From contig NZ_JAFEWD010000003.1 in the NCBI RefSeq assembly GCF_017355855.1, positions 1 through 64,000 on the forward strand: DNA of 64,000 nucleotides, given 5' to 3'. Made by a program: the position numbers and the translations under genes. Below the pieces are notes generated by a model. It was given only the letters and a program-made list of their open reading frames with translations. It was not told where the DNA came from and ran no database searches. This document shows, one piece after another, positions 53,221-61,753 of the stretch (position 1 is the stretch's first letter; each line of letters begins with the position of its first letter). The stretch is from Pedobacter sp. SYSU D00535 (GTDB taxonomy: Bacteria; Bacteroidota; Bacteroidia; Sphingobacteriales; Sphingobacteriaceae).

Positions 53221-54405
53221 ATGTCAAAAGCAAAGGGATTAAAGTATTACGCTTTTTTTCTTCCTCAATTTCATAGTTGTCCTTATAACAACAGATGGTG
53301 GGGTGAAGGCTTTACCGAATGGAATTTAGTAAAGGAATCAAGACCTCAGTTTGACGGGCATAATCAACCTAGTGTACCTCTTGACGGCTATTACGATCTA
53401 AACAATAATGAGGCCCTTGAATCCCAGTTTAAGGAGGCGAAGGAACATGGTATTGACGGTTTTGTACTTTATCATTATTGGTTTGAGGGCAAAAGGCCAC
53501 TAGGAGCTATACTCGACAGATTGCTTGATAATCCCCAAATCGAATTTAGATTTTCGTTATGTTGGGCTAATCAAACCTGGAGCAGAACCTGGAACTATAA
53601 AAAGGATAGGAATAAAGTGCTGTTACATCAAGGATACGAAAGGAGTAAGAGCGAGCAACTTAAACACTTCCGATTGCTCCTTAAGGCGTTTCTGGACCCC
53701 AGGTATATTAAAATTGGAGATAGCCCTATGTTCCAGATATATAAACCCGAAGAAATTCCCGATATTGCTGGCTTTATTAAGGATCTAAGAGAGTTTGTTT
53801 TGGCGGAAGCAGGCTTGAAAATTCATATCATCGGGGTAATTACCCTTTATCGATTTGATTTTAGTTATTTAAAACTACTAGATGGTGTTATGTTATGGCA
53901 ACCTGGTTTAGCTATGTCAGCTCCGGATGTCATTTTAGGGCCTTCTAAGCCCACCTTTAATCAGCTATTTTCTGCTATCGGAAGGATTTCTCCTCGTTGG
54001 GTTCAGCGCTTATTACTTCAAGTAAAGAGTAAGCTAGTCAGGGGGGTAAAGCATTATGATTATGATAAGCTATGGCAGACCTTGCTAGATCAATATAAGT
54101 TCGCCCTTAAATCAAAAAACAAGGTTTATACTGCAGCCTTTGTCAATTTCGATAACAGCCCAAGGTACAGGGATAAGGCAATTGTAGTAAATGGTTTTGC
54201 TCCAGGCAAGTTTGGATCTTATTTAAAAAAGTTGGCTCGCGAAATAGCCATATCAGAAGAAATCGAACACGTGGTGTTTCTCTTTGCCTGGAATGAATGG
54301 GGCGAGGGGGCTTATCTCCAAAAAGATGAGCGGTGGCAGAACCAAAGGCTGGAGGTCGTAAAAGAAAGCAAAGAGTATTATAATCAACTTTTGGATGTTA
54401 AGTAG
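53221..54405 (+). CDS. WbsX-like protein (GH99-related glycan enzyme)
   Basis: A 394-residue soluble protein of the WbsX/GH99-like family, with KYYAFFLPQFHSCPYNNRWW, GEGFTEWNLVKESRPQ, FSLCWANQTWSRTWN and the late FAWNEWGEGAYLQ. The TIM-barrel fold and aromatic-acidic pattern match GH99-type endo-enzymes. WbsX proteins in O-antigen loci are often listed as glycosyltransferases, but activity is not well known. No signal peptide was seen, so it acts in the cytoplasm. Its stop overlaps the sulfotransferase gene by 11 bases. Confidence 0.8.
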   Translation: MSKAKGLKYYAFFLPQFHSCPYNNRWWGEGFTEWNLVKESRPQFDGHNQPSVPLDGYYDLNNNEALESQFKEAKEHGIDGFVLYHYWFEGKRPLGAILDRLLDNPQIEFRFSLCWANQTWSRTWNYKKDRNKVLLHQGYERSKSEQLKHFRLLLKAFLDPRYIKIGDSPMFQIYKPEEIPDIAGFIKDLREFVLAEAGLKIHIIGVITLYRFDFSYLKLLDGVMLWQPGLAMSAPDVILGPSKPTFNQLFSAIGRISPRWVQRLLLQVKSKLVRGVKHYDYDKLWQTLLDQYKFALKSKNKVYTAAFVNFDNSPRYRDKAIVVNGFAPGKFGSYLKKLAREIAISEEIEHVVFLFAWNEWGEGAYLQKDERWQNQRLEVVKESKEYYNQLLDVK

Positions 54406-55192
54406 AGTAATTAGTAAGTTTCTCCCTAAGCAGATTGAGCGTACATTCCCCTCTTTTATCATCGTAGGAGCGCAAAAAGGCGGGACAAGCTCACTATATT
54501 ATTACTTGTCACAGCACCCCGAACTTTCTATGTCAACAGTAAAGGAAGTGCATTATTTTGACATTAATTATTTAAAAGGTCCTAACTGGTATAAAAAACA
54601 CTTCATTAGAAAAGACGGATGTTTAGCAGGAGAAGCGAGTCCGTATTATCTTTTTCACCCATATGTGCCCGGGCGGATTTCCAGAGACTTGCCCACCGTA
54701 AAAATAATCGCCCTTTTGAGAAATCCGGTGGATAGAGCGTTTTCACACTACCGCCATTGCGTGAAGCAAGGAATCGAAAAGTTGACTTTCGAAGAAGCAA
54801 TAACGCTTGAGTCTGAAAGAATGAAGCATGGAAAAAAGGCACTGCAGCTAAATCCCTTTTCATACAGTCTGGAGCATCAGCATTATTCCTATCTAGAGAG
54901 GGGTAAATACGCTCTTCAGCTCCAACGGTGGTATAAAGTTCTTCCAAAGGAGCAACTTCTTGTTCTCAGAAGTGAAGATTTTTTTATAAACCCTCAGAAT
55001 ACGTTAAAAATCGTTTACGAATTTCTAGCAGTAAAACAGGTCTACCCAACCGATCTCAGTCCTCAAAATCCTGGAACGGCGGGCGAAATTCCGCAGGAGC
55101 TGCTTGATTTTTTGAGGCAGTATTTCAAAAGTTACAATGAAGACCTGGCACAGTTACTGAATCAAGAGCTAAATTGGGATGTCGACAGTTAA
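54395..55192 (+). CDS. Sulfotransferase (heparan-sulfate type, Sulfotransfer_1)
   Basis: A 265-residue cytoplasmic protein with the two PAPS-binding signatures of sulfotransferases. The 5'-phosphosulfate loop is VGAQKGGTSSLYYYL (G25-S33 region), and the 3'-phosphate part is IALLRNPVDRAFSHYRH (R109, S117). EVHYFD near residue 51 is also typical. The match is to heparan-type enzymes, which transfer sulfate from PAPS to sugar hydroxyl or amino groups. It overlaps both neighbours (11 and 14 bases). The PAPS would come from CysC at 58516. Confidence 0.88.
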   Translation: MLSRVISKFLPKQIERTFPSFIIVGAQKGGTSSLYYYLSQHPELSMSTVKEVHYFDINYLKGPNWYKKHFIRKDGCLAGEASPYYLFHPYVPGRISRDLPTVKIIALLRNPVDRAFSHYRHCVKQGIEKLTFEEAITLESERMKHGKKALQLNPFSYSLEHQHYSYLERGKYALQLQRWYKVLPKEQLLVLRSEDFFINPQNTLKIVYEFLAVKQVYPTDLSPQNPGTAGEIPQELLDFLRQYFKSYNEDLAQLLNQELNWDVDS

Positions 55193-55967
55193 GGTACTTA
55201 TGATTTTGGGGATGCACCGCTCAGGAACCTCTTTATTGGCTAATTGGTTAATGCACCTTGGCCTGCCCTTAGGCGAGGAATTTAATCCAGGCGGTATAGG
55301 GAACGTTAAAGGTCATTTCGAAGATTTGAAATTCCTGAAGCTACACATGCGGGCGCTGAACGAAAGATTGTGGTACCAACGAAACCGTATCAAACCTGAT
55401 TTTCAGATTGAGGGTGCGGCTTTGATAAGAGAATACAATTTGAAATATGAGCAATGGGGATGGAAGGATCCCAGGACCTGCTTGTTTCTTCCTGAATGGC
55501 ATACTCTTTTACCCGACGCAAAAGCAATAGTAATATTCAGAGACTTTCGTCAGGTAGTTCACTCTCTTCGTCGTAGAGGCCAGAAGGAAAAACTGCACAG
55601 AAGAAGAAACCTTTCGGCGTTCATTAGGAAGCCTTTGATGGCACTGGGAACAGAGGAACTGTCGGAACAGATAGCATTGCAAGAATGGCTGCGATACAAC
55701 AAGGCCATACTTTCGTACTTAGAAAAGAGGACAGGAGAAGAGTTCCTTGTGCTTGAAGTAGGAGACATGTTAAAATTCAGCGAGCAGATTTTTTGCCACC
55801 TTACTCAGGAAATGGGCTTCTGTTTAAGGTACGAAAATCCGGAAAATTTGTATGATGCGGAGTTACTTAGTAACCGGGAGGAGGTTTTAGAGGTGGGGGA
55901 AGAGATTTTGGAAGACGCAGAAGAAACATTGAGATTACTTCGCAGTAAAAGGATCTTTAGCCGTTGA
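55179..55967 (+). CDS. Sulfotransferase-like protein (GMHRSGTS type)
   Basis: A 262-residue protein with a P-loop-like PAPS site, MILGMHRSGTSLLANWL (residues 8-24), GHFEDLKFLKLH, WGWKDPRTCLFLPEW and a 3'-phosphate part VIFRDFRQVVHSLRRR. This layout is common in bacterial sulfotransferase-like proteins of glycan loci. It is a clear paralogue of the protein at 60974 (same GMHRSGTS, GHFED and WKDPRTCL blocks). It overlaps the previous sulfotransferase by 14 bases. The target sugar is not known. Confidence 0.78.
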   Translation: MSTVKVLMILGMHRSGTSLLANWLMHLGLPLGEEFNPGGIGNVKGHFEDLKFLKLHMRALNERLWYQRNRIKPDFQIEGAALIREYNLKYEQWGWKDPRTCLFLPEWHTLLPDAKAIVIFRDFRQVVHSLRRRGQKEKLHRRRNLSAFIRKPLMALGTEELSEQIALQEWLRYNKAILSYLEKRTGEEFLVLEVGDMLKFSEQIFCHLTQEMGFCLRYENPENLYDAELLSNREEVLEVGEEILEDAEETLRLLRSKRIFSR

Positions 55968-55997
55968 CAGATTGTCGTTTGAACAAATAAGTGATAG

Positions 55998-57500
55998 ATG
56001 GGGATAATCAGAGAACAAAGTACATCAGCTGTCATATTCACGGTTCTAGGGGTTGTTACAACATTCATCACGACGTTCTTTTTTCAGACAAGAGCTATGA
56101 CTGCAGACGAGGTGGGCTTCATATCCACCTTGCTGATCCTTTCTCAAATAATTGCCCATTTTAGCTTACTAGGCTTTGCTAATACTGGTAAGTTTTTTCC
56201 GAAGTTCAACGTGACCGAGGGGATGCAACATACATTTCTTTTCCTGTCGTCTTTCATTGCTCTTACTGGATATACTTGTATTGGAACGGCTGTATTTTTA
56301 TTTAGGGATGTAATACTAACTGGGCAAGGCGAGGATTCTAATCTACTTTCCGACTATTTTAACTTTCTTTTTCCACTTTCATTCGTTTTCCTATTGTATA
56401 ACATAATTGAGCTGTATGGGCAAATGGTTCAGGACATTGTAACGGGGAGATTATTCAGAGAGTTTTTAAGGCGTATTCTGATATTATTTTCGATACTTTT
56501 ATTGTTTTTTAAAGTTATCCCTTTTGAAGGGTTTATGCTTGTATGGCTGGTTGGGAACGCTATACCTGCAGTAATAGTATTATATAAGATAAATATTAAT
56601 TGGTCGCATTTCTGGAAGCCCGACTTTAAATCTCTCGGGAGGGCAGTAAAAAGAGAGCTGTGGTTAGTAAGTTTGTTAGGATTGTTAACTGGTGCAATCC
56701 CCCTTTTTATTCAAACGGCCTCAGTGTTCCTTGTTAAGCAATATTTTGGGTTGGCTGATGTAGGGGTACTAACTGTAGCGCTGAACTTTGCTGCTATCAT
56801 CGCACTACCGGGCAGATCTCTCTATTCCATTGCATATTCAGTTGTAGCAAGCAAATGGGCTGAAAACAATTTAGATGCGATAGAAAGTATCTATAGGAAA
56901 AGTTCTCTAAACCTCTTCTTAATTACCCTATTGCTGTTTGTGATCACTTATGCCAATATTGATAACATCTTGGCATTGATAGGGAAGGAGTTTTCGAATG
57001 GGGAAGAAGTTATATTAATCGCAGCATTTGGTAACTTAATCAATGCAGTGTGCGGAATAAATGGGACAATATTAAATACATCCAAATATGTGAAGCTTGA
57101 CTCTTATTTTCAGCTGTTCATTGCGGGCTTCTGCGTCTTGTTGAGTTTTGTGCTAATTCCTCTCTATCAGCTTCATGGAGCTGCTGTTTCTATTTGCTGC
57201 ATGTTTATCTTATTGAACATATACCGTTTGAGTTTTATCTACATAAAGTTGAATATGCATCCTTTTTCGAATTCGACGCTCGTAACTCTCGCCATAGGTT
57301 TGACGGGTCTTTTCTTTTGCCATCTTATTCCGGAAAGGATGAACCCTACGGTAGACTTTTTACTTCGCACAACGTTTATCTGCTGTTATTACGTTTTTTT
57401 CTGTTACTGTTTTAAAGTTTCGGAGGATATCAATCTGTATTTAAAAAAGGTGGTTGATTTTGTTAAAAAGACTTCGAAAGTTTGCTCAGCTTCAGAGTAG
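55998..57500 (+). CDS. Polysaccharide flippase-like membrane protein, paralogue of the one at 142
   Basis: A 500-residue protein with about 12-14 membrane helices. It starts MGIIREQS and shares LPGRSLYSIAYSVVASKW and IYRKSSLNLFL with the protein at 142-1626. It would flip a second lipid-linked glycan, perhaps the sulfated one made by its neighbours. It lies 30 bases after a sulfotransferase and nine bases before another. With the Wzx at 39400 it brings the number of flippases to three. Substrate unknown. Confidence 0.8.
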   Translation: MGIIREQSTSAVIFTVLGVVTTFITTFFFQTRAMTADEVGFISTLLILSQIIAHFSLLGFANTGKFFPKFNVTEGMQHTFLFLSSFIALTGYTCIGTAVFLFRDVILTGQGEDSNLLSDYFNFLFPLSFVFLLYNIIELYGQMVQDIVTGRLFREFLRRILILFSILLLFFKVIPFEGFMLVWLVGNAIPAVIVLYKININWSHFWKPDFKSLGRAVKRELWLVSLLGLLTGAIPLFIQTASVFLVKQYFGLADVGVLTVALNFAAIIALPGRSLYSIAYSVVASKWAENNLDAIESIYRKSSLNLFLITLLLFVITYANIDNILALIGKEFSNGEEVILIAAFGNLINAVCGINGTILNTSKYVKLDSYFQLFIAGFCVLLSFVLIPLYQLHGAAVSICCMFILLNIYRLSFIYIKLNMHPFSNSTLVTLAIGLTGLFFCHLIPERMNPTVDFLLRTTFICCYYVFFCYCFKVSEDINLYLKKVVDFVKKTSKVCSASE

Positions 57501-57509
57501 TTGTTGTTT

Positions 57510-58322
57510 ATGTTAATCTGTGATCATTTTGTTTTTCTTAACAACCCAAAAACCGGAAGCACTTTTGTAAGAAGTGTCATCAAAGGAATTTATCTTAAAA
57601 GAGCGTTTTCGAGTCCTCTATATAAATGTGCTTGCCAATTCGGTTTGCTTTCTCCTCCTTACCTTGAGTTAATTCATCCCAATATAAAGCTGCCAGGAAA
57701 TCCTCCTGATCAACATGGTACCTACTGCCAAATTCCTTCAAAATACTCAGCTCGAAAAGTAATTTCAGTAGTAAGAAATCCATATGACAAGTTTCTCTCT
57801 ATCTATGAATATAGAAGGTGGTACGATCATCCTCCTATTAATAGAGAAGTCCTACGTAGGCACTTCCCCAGCTTCCCTAAGATCAGCCTCGACGAGTTTG
57901 TAGAAATGAATAAGTTGATTGCAAAGGCAAGGGTAGGATCAGATAACATGTATAATATTGGAAACCAAACTGCTCAATTTATCCAAATGTTTTTTAGAAG
58001 ACCAAAAGAAATTTTTGGCAAATTGGATGAAAGATATTTAAGTTCTCAAGACTACGTGAATGACCTCGGGGAAATCCACTTCTTAAGACAAGAAAGCTTG
58101 GCTGAAGATTTAGTTGCACTATTAGCAACGGAAGGGTTTACAAGTGATGAGTTTAATTTTATAAAGAATCATAGGAAGGTTAATAAAACCCGTCAAAGGT
58201 ATGTTGACAGAACCAGCCTTTGGACTGAAAAGGCTTTGGAATATGTAGAAGAAAATGAATCATTCCTTTTTAGGATATTAAAGAATAAGGGGATAGACTA
58301 TCAAAGACCGACCTTTTTGTAG
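57510..58322 (+). CDS. Sulfotransferase family 2-like protein
   Basis: A protein of about 270 residues with the 5'-phosphosulfate loop FLNNPKTGSTFVRSVI (residues 9-24) and the 3'-phosphate part ISVVRNPYDKFLSIYEYR. That is the Sulfotransfer_2 (carbohydrate sulfotransferase) pattern. I chose the ATG at 57510; the frame opens nine bases earlier at a TTG. It follows the flippase gene by nine bases. It is a third, distinct sulfotransferase type next to the other two kinds. The target is unknown. Confidence 0.75.
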   Translation: MLICDHFVFLNNPKTGSTFVRSVIKGIYLKRAFSSPLYKCACQFGLLSPPYLELIHPNIKLPGNPPDQHGTYCQIPSKYSARKVISVVRNPYDKFLSIYEYRRWYDHPPINREVLRRHFPSFPKISLDEFVEMNKLIAKARVGSDNMYNIGNQTAQFIQMFFRRPKEIFGKLDERYLSSQDYVNDLGEIHFLRQESLAEDLVALLATEGFTSDEFNFIKNHRKVNKTRQRYVDRTSLWTEKALEYVEENESFLFRILKNKGIDYQRPTFL

Positions 58323-58414
58323 GCCCGCAGTTGTTTGAAAAATGAGGTATTTAATAATTTTTGGTGATAAAACGGCTTTTTGCATGTTCGATGAAGTACC
58401 TCGTTCAAGTTGGA

Positions 58415-58454
58415 GTACAATTGTACAGTTAGTTTAATTGATGTATAATTGTAA
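58415..58454. promoter_or_regulatory. Palindrome pair upstream of cysC
   Basis: A perfect 12-bp palindrome GTACAATTGTAC (58415-58426) is followed by a degenerate copy GTATAATTGTAA (58443-58454), centres 28 bases apart. They lie about 60-100 bases before the cysC start and could bind a dimeric regulator. The rest of the 193-base gap shows no gene. Confidence 0.4.
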
Positions 58455-58515
58455 GCACCACCACTTTTGAAGTAGGCTGCCTTCTTAGAGTATCACGATA
58501 GAAATATGTTTTGGG

Positions 58516-59103
58516 ATGTTGCCGGATTATACAATTAATGTAAAGCTTAGAGAAGAAATGAACCAGCAAAAGGCCTTTGTAGTTTGGCTTACAGGCTTGT
58601 CAGGGGCTGGAAAGAGTACGTTAGCAAATTTGTTGGAACACAAATTATATAGGGCTGGTAAAAGGACCTATGTACTGGACGGAGACTTGATCAGGAAAGG
58701 GCTAAACCGTGATCTAAGCTTTTCACCATCTGACCGGTCTGAGAATTTGCGAAGAGTGGCAGAAGTTGCCGCTCTAATGGTTGATGCCGGAATTATTGTT
58801 ATTGCTGCTTTCATTACTCCTTTGGAGGCAGATCGCTCGATGATAAAACAAATTCTGAAAAATTGTGGTATGATCGAGGTGTATCTCGATTGCCCTTTAA
58901 GTATTTGTGAAGGTAGGGATACAAAAGGACTGTATGCGAAGGCAAGGAAGGGTCTTATTAATGACTTTACGGGCATAGGCTCTTTGTACGAGCCTCCCGG
59001 TACGCCAGATTTAAAAATAAGCACAGGACTTAAGAGCGTAGAAGAATCGGTGAAGGAGATCTATGACTTCATTGTAACGCTAGATCCCGCACTACCTCGG
59101 TAA
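58516..59103 (+). CDS. cysC: Adenylylsulfate (APS) kinase
   Basis: A 195-residue P-loop kinase that phosphorylates APS to PAPS, the sulfate donor of sulfotransferases. Walker A is WLTGLSGAGKSTLAN (residues 24-38). DGDLIRKGLNRDLSFS, then RSENLRRVAEVA, FITPLEADR and YLDCPLSICEGRDTKGLYAKAR are family hallmarks. The fused sulfurylase seen in some organisms is absent, and no cysD, cysN or sat gene lies nearby. APS must come from elsewhere. Its place among sulfotransferase genes suggests it feeds glycan sulfation rather than cysteine synthesis. Confidence 0.93.
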   Translation: MLPDYTINVKLREEMNQQKAFVVWLTGLSGAGKSTLANLLEHKLYRAGKRTYVLDGDLIRKGLNRDLSFSPSDRSENLRRVAEVAALMVDAGIIVIAAFITPLEADRSMIKQILKNCGMIEVYLDCPLSICEGRDTKGLYAKARKGLINDFTGIGSLYEPPGTPDLKISTGLKSVEESVKEIYDFIVTLDPALPR

Positions 59104-59261
59104 ATGGAGCTTTGTTCAATGTCGAGGTTGGGAATGTTATCTTTTTTATTAATAAACAATGCTATCGGGGGTGACATTTAAAGCTGCGAAGTCGCTATGT
59201 ATATCCATGCATTTCCGACAACAGTAACGTTAGTTTTCCTTCCTCAATCTAAGATATATTT

Positions 59262-59972
59262 TTGAAACGATTATCTGTTTGCATCGCCACCTACAATGGC
59301 GAAAGCTACCTCCAGGAACAACTAAAGTCGATTCTCGACCAATTGAGGTATGACGACGAAGTAATTGTCTCTGACGACGGTTCAACAGACCATACTCTGA
59401 CTATTATTGAATCGTTTCACGATTCACGAATAAGGGTGTTGCACAGTGCAAGGCCCAAGTCCCCTGTTTCAAACTTTGAACATGCACTCTCTCACGCAAA
59501 AGGTGAGTATATCTTTCTATCGGATCAGGACGACATTTGGTTTCCCAATAAGGTAAATCTGGTGCTTGGATATCTTAAGAAATATGACCTCGTTGTCCAT
59601 GATTGTAAAATTCAAAAGGACGGTAGGGTAGTTGGTAGCTATTTTAGTGATAGCAATTCTGGAAGCGGGTTAATTAAAAACCTATTAAAGAATACTTTTC
59701 TTGGCAACTGTATGGCTTTCCGTCGCAATGTTTTGTTGCATGCTTTGCCGTTTCCAGAAGACATCCCCATGCATGATATGTGGATAGGCTTAGTAGCGAC
59801 ATTATACGGGAAAGTCTATTTCATCCGAAACAAATTATCCATCTGGAGGAGGCATGACCATAGTTTTTTAAATAAATATCGGTTAAAAACTTCGGTGGTA
59901 ACTAAACTAAAATTTAGAATCATATTAATAAAAAGTATTATTCGTCTCCTCTTCCGAAAGGCTAGAGGATAA
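59262..59972 (+). CDS. Glycosyltransferase family 2 (rhamnosyltransferase-like)
   Basis: A 236-residue GT-A enzyme: MKRLSVCIATYNGESYLQEQ, VIVSDDGSTDHTLTIIESF, and the metal motif FLSDQDDIWFPNK near residues 90-102. FLGNCMAFRRNVL and MHDMWIG follow, as in rhamnosyltransferase-type proteins. The start is a TTG at 59262, which lies at the end of a TATTTTTG sequence (59257-59264). No ATG alternative exists in a plausible place. It stands apart, with gaps of 158 bases before and 188 after. Confidence 0.8.
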   Translation: MKRLSVCIATYNGESYLQEQLKSILDQLRYDDEVIVSDDGSTDHTLTIIESFHDSRIRVLHSARPKSPVSNFEHALSHAKGEYIFLSDQDDIWFPNKVNLVLGYLKKYDLVVHDCKIQKDGRVVGSYFSDSNSGSGLIKNLLKNTFLGNCMAFRRNVLLHALPFPEDIPMHDMWIGLVATLYGKVYFIRNKLSIWRRHDHSFLNKYRLKTSVVTKLKFRIILIKSIIRLLFRKARG

Positions 59973-59990
59973 GGGAAGCGCATAGTTGAC

Positions 59991-60026
59991 TCTATCGTCA
60001 AAAGCTTTTTTTTGGCGATTTTAGAG
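59991..60026 (+). terminator. Possible terminator hairpin
   Basis: TCGTCAAAA (59995-60003) pairs with TTTTGGCGA (60010-60018) with one G-T pair across a six-base loop. CTCTA before and TAGAG after can extend the stem across a short bulge. It lies just past the stop of the GT2 gene at 59972. The T-rich part is in the loop and stem, so efficiency is doubtful. Confidence 0.4.
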
Positions 60027-60160
60027 TAACGGTCTATTAGGATGTTATTATATTGTATTGTTGGTTGGTTAATACCTTGTCTTTGCCATGTAGAGCGTTC
60101 AACTAATCTTTCGCTACGCGTTACAGGGCTTTTGTTTTTTTCCTTTTAGTTGGTGAACCT

Positions 60161-60943
60161 GTGAGAATTTTCTACAGTTACTCTTTTTTTTATTTCCAAG
60201 CAAGGTCACGCTTGATGTTTATATGGAAAAGGAAGAAATGCAAAAAGCGCCTTTCGTCATTACGTTCAGTATTCGACCAGAAAAAGGGATTCGAAATCGG
60301 AGGGCCGAGTAAACTCTTTCTATCAGATGTGTTTCCCGTTTATGACTGGGTACATAGTGTAGATAATTGTAATTTTCGCGACACAACTCTCTGGGAAAAG
60401 GACTTTAAAGGAGCGGAGTATCGCCATTCAGCAAGAAAGTATGGTGTTCGATATATTGCTGAGGGAACGGCCTTGCCTGTTGAGGATGAGAAATACGATT
60501 TCGTCTTGTCGTCTCATTGTATTGAACATATTGCTAACCCCTTAAATGCTCTCGAAGAATGGAAGAGGATTTTGAAGCCGGGAGGATTTGTTGTGCTCGT
60601 ATTTCCTGATAAAAATTTCACTTTCGATCATAGAAGAGCCTATACTTCCTTTGAACATCTTCTGACAGATTATAATTTGGGCACTTCGGAACACGACTTA
60701 AGTCACCTATCAGAAATTTTAAAGTTACATGATTTGAGACTTGATCCAGACGCAGGTCTGGATTTTAATTCTTTTAAAGAAAGAAGTGAAAAGAATACTG
60801 TCAACAGAGCGCTCCACCACCATGTTTTTTCGCAAGAGGTTATGCGGCAGTGTTTTAGTTGTTTTGATTTAGATGTTGTTTGTCAAGAGTTTGTACCACC
60901 TTTTCATCAGATAATAATAGGAAAAAAAAGAGACCCAAGTTAA
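60161..60943 (+). CDS. SAM-dependent methyltransferase (Methyltransf_11-like)
   Basis: A 260-residue protein with a degenerate motif I (FEIGGPSKLFLSD), then YRHSARKYGVRYIAEGTALP, DFVLSSHCIEHIANP and LKPGGFVVLVFPDKN, the usual run of class I methyltransferase motifs. The start is a GTG at 60161; an ATG at 60215 (MFIWKRKK) is an alternative. The first 18 residues are aromatic-rich and may not belong. The gene lies 30 bases before a sulfotransferase-like gene. A sugar is the likely target, by context only. Confidence 0.7.
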   Translation: MRIFYSYSFFYFQARSRLMFIWKRKKCKKRLSSLRSVFDQKKGFEIGGPSKLFLSDVFPVYDWVHSVDNCNFRDTTLWEKDFKGAEYRHSARKYGVRYIAEGTALPVEDEKYDFVLSSHCIEHIANPLNALEEWKRILKPGGFVVLVFPDKNFTFDHRRAYTSFEHLLTDYNLGTSEHDLSHLSEILKLHDLRLDPDAGLDFNSFKERSEKNTVNRALHHHVFSQEVMRQCFSCFDLDVVCQEFVPPFHQIIIGKKRDPS

Positions 60944-60973
60944 AGGCCGTAGCAAAACCAACTGAAATATTTG

Positions 60974-61753
60974 ATGAATAGAATAGTTATGATTTTAGGG
61001 ATGCACCGCTCCGGTACATCATTTCTAACGAATTGGTTGCAACGGTGCGGGTTGTATGTAGGAGCCGAATTATACGGGGAAGATATAGGAAATAGGGATG
61101 GCCATTTCGAAGACTGGAATTTCATAGACCTACATCGGAGGGCCCTAAAGGAAAAGCCGTTTGAGGTACAGCGCGAGGATTTTGACTTTGAAAAGCATGC
61201 TCGTTACCTTGTAGAAGTGAATAATTCCAGCCATAAACAATGGGCGTGGAAAGATCCCAGAACCTGTTTGTTATTGGATAAGTGGCATATGATTATCCCG
61301 GATACCTCTGCCATTGTCATCTTCAGACACTACTCCTTTGTCGTCGATTCTATTATGAGGAGATACAAATCACAGACAGAGAAGAAGCATTTTTTAGTAA
61401 AGGCATACCGCTTGATTTTTTTGTATTGGCGAAAAAAAAGAATATATAATTTTTATTTATCAGAATGGATAAAGTATAATCAGCAAATTCTGATGTATTT
61501 GAAAAAGAAAGACAGGAAGGATTATTTGGTTGTCAGCCTGGACATATTGCTTCAATCAAGTGAAGCGATCATCGCCTATTTTAATAATCTTGGTTTTGAG
61601 CTTAGCTATACAGATCCGCTCACGATATTTAAGCCAAATCTTTTTGCCGAAAGCATATCAGAAAAATTCGATTTTAGGACGGATCTAGAGGAGAAAGCAA
61701 AGGCAATTTATTCAGAACTAGTAGTGTTGAGCAGAACGAACCAATTTCTATGA
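60974..61753 (+). CDS. Sulfotransferase-like protein (GMHRSGTS type), paralogue of 55179
   Basis: A protein of about 259 residues with MILGMHRSGTSFLTNWLQ at residues 6-23, GHFEDWNFIDLHRRAL, WAWKDPRTCLLLDKW and VIFRHYSFVVDSIMRR. Block by block it parallels the gene at 55179-55967, with strong identity in these motifs, so the two arose by duplication. It starts at the ATG at 60974, one codon after a TTG, and overlaps the next glycosyltransferase by four bases. It should use PAPS; the target is unknown. Confidence 0.78.
   Translation: MNRIVMILGMHRSGTSFLTNWLQRCGLYVGAELYGEDIGNRDGHFEDWNFIDLHRRALKEKPFEVQREDFDFEKHARYLVEVNNSSHKQWAWKDPRTCLLLDKWHMIIPDTSAIVIFRHYSFVVDSIMRRYKSQTEKKHFLVKAYRLIFLYWRKKRIYNFYLSEWIKYNQQILMYLKKKDRKDYLVVSLDILLQSSEAIIAYFNNLGFELSYTDPLTIFKPNLFAESISEKFDFRTDLEEKAKAIYSELVVLSRTNQFL

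Noticed and set aside
59257-59264. TATTTTTG as the promoter of the glycosyltransferase at 59262.
   Set aside because: The only credible start codon, TTG, lies inside the box, so transcription from it would miss the start.
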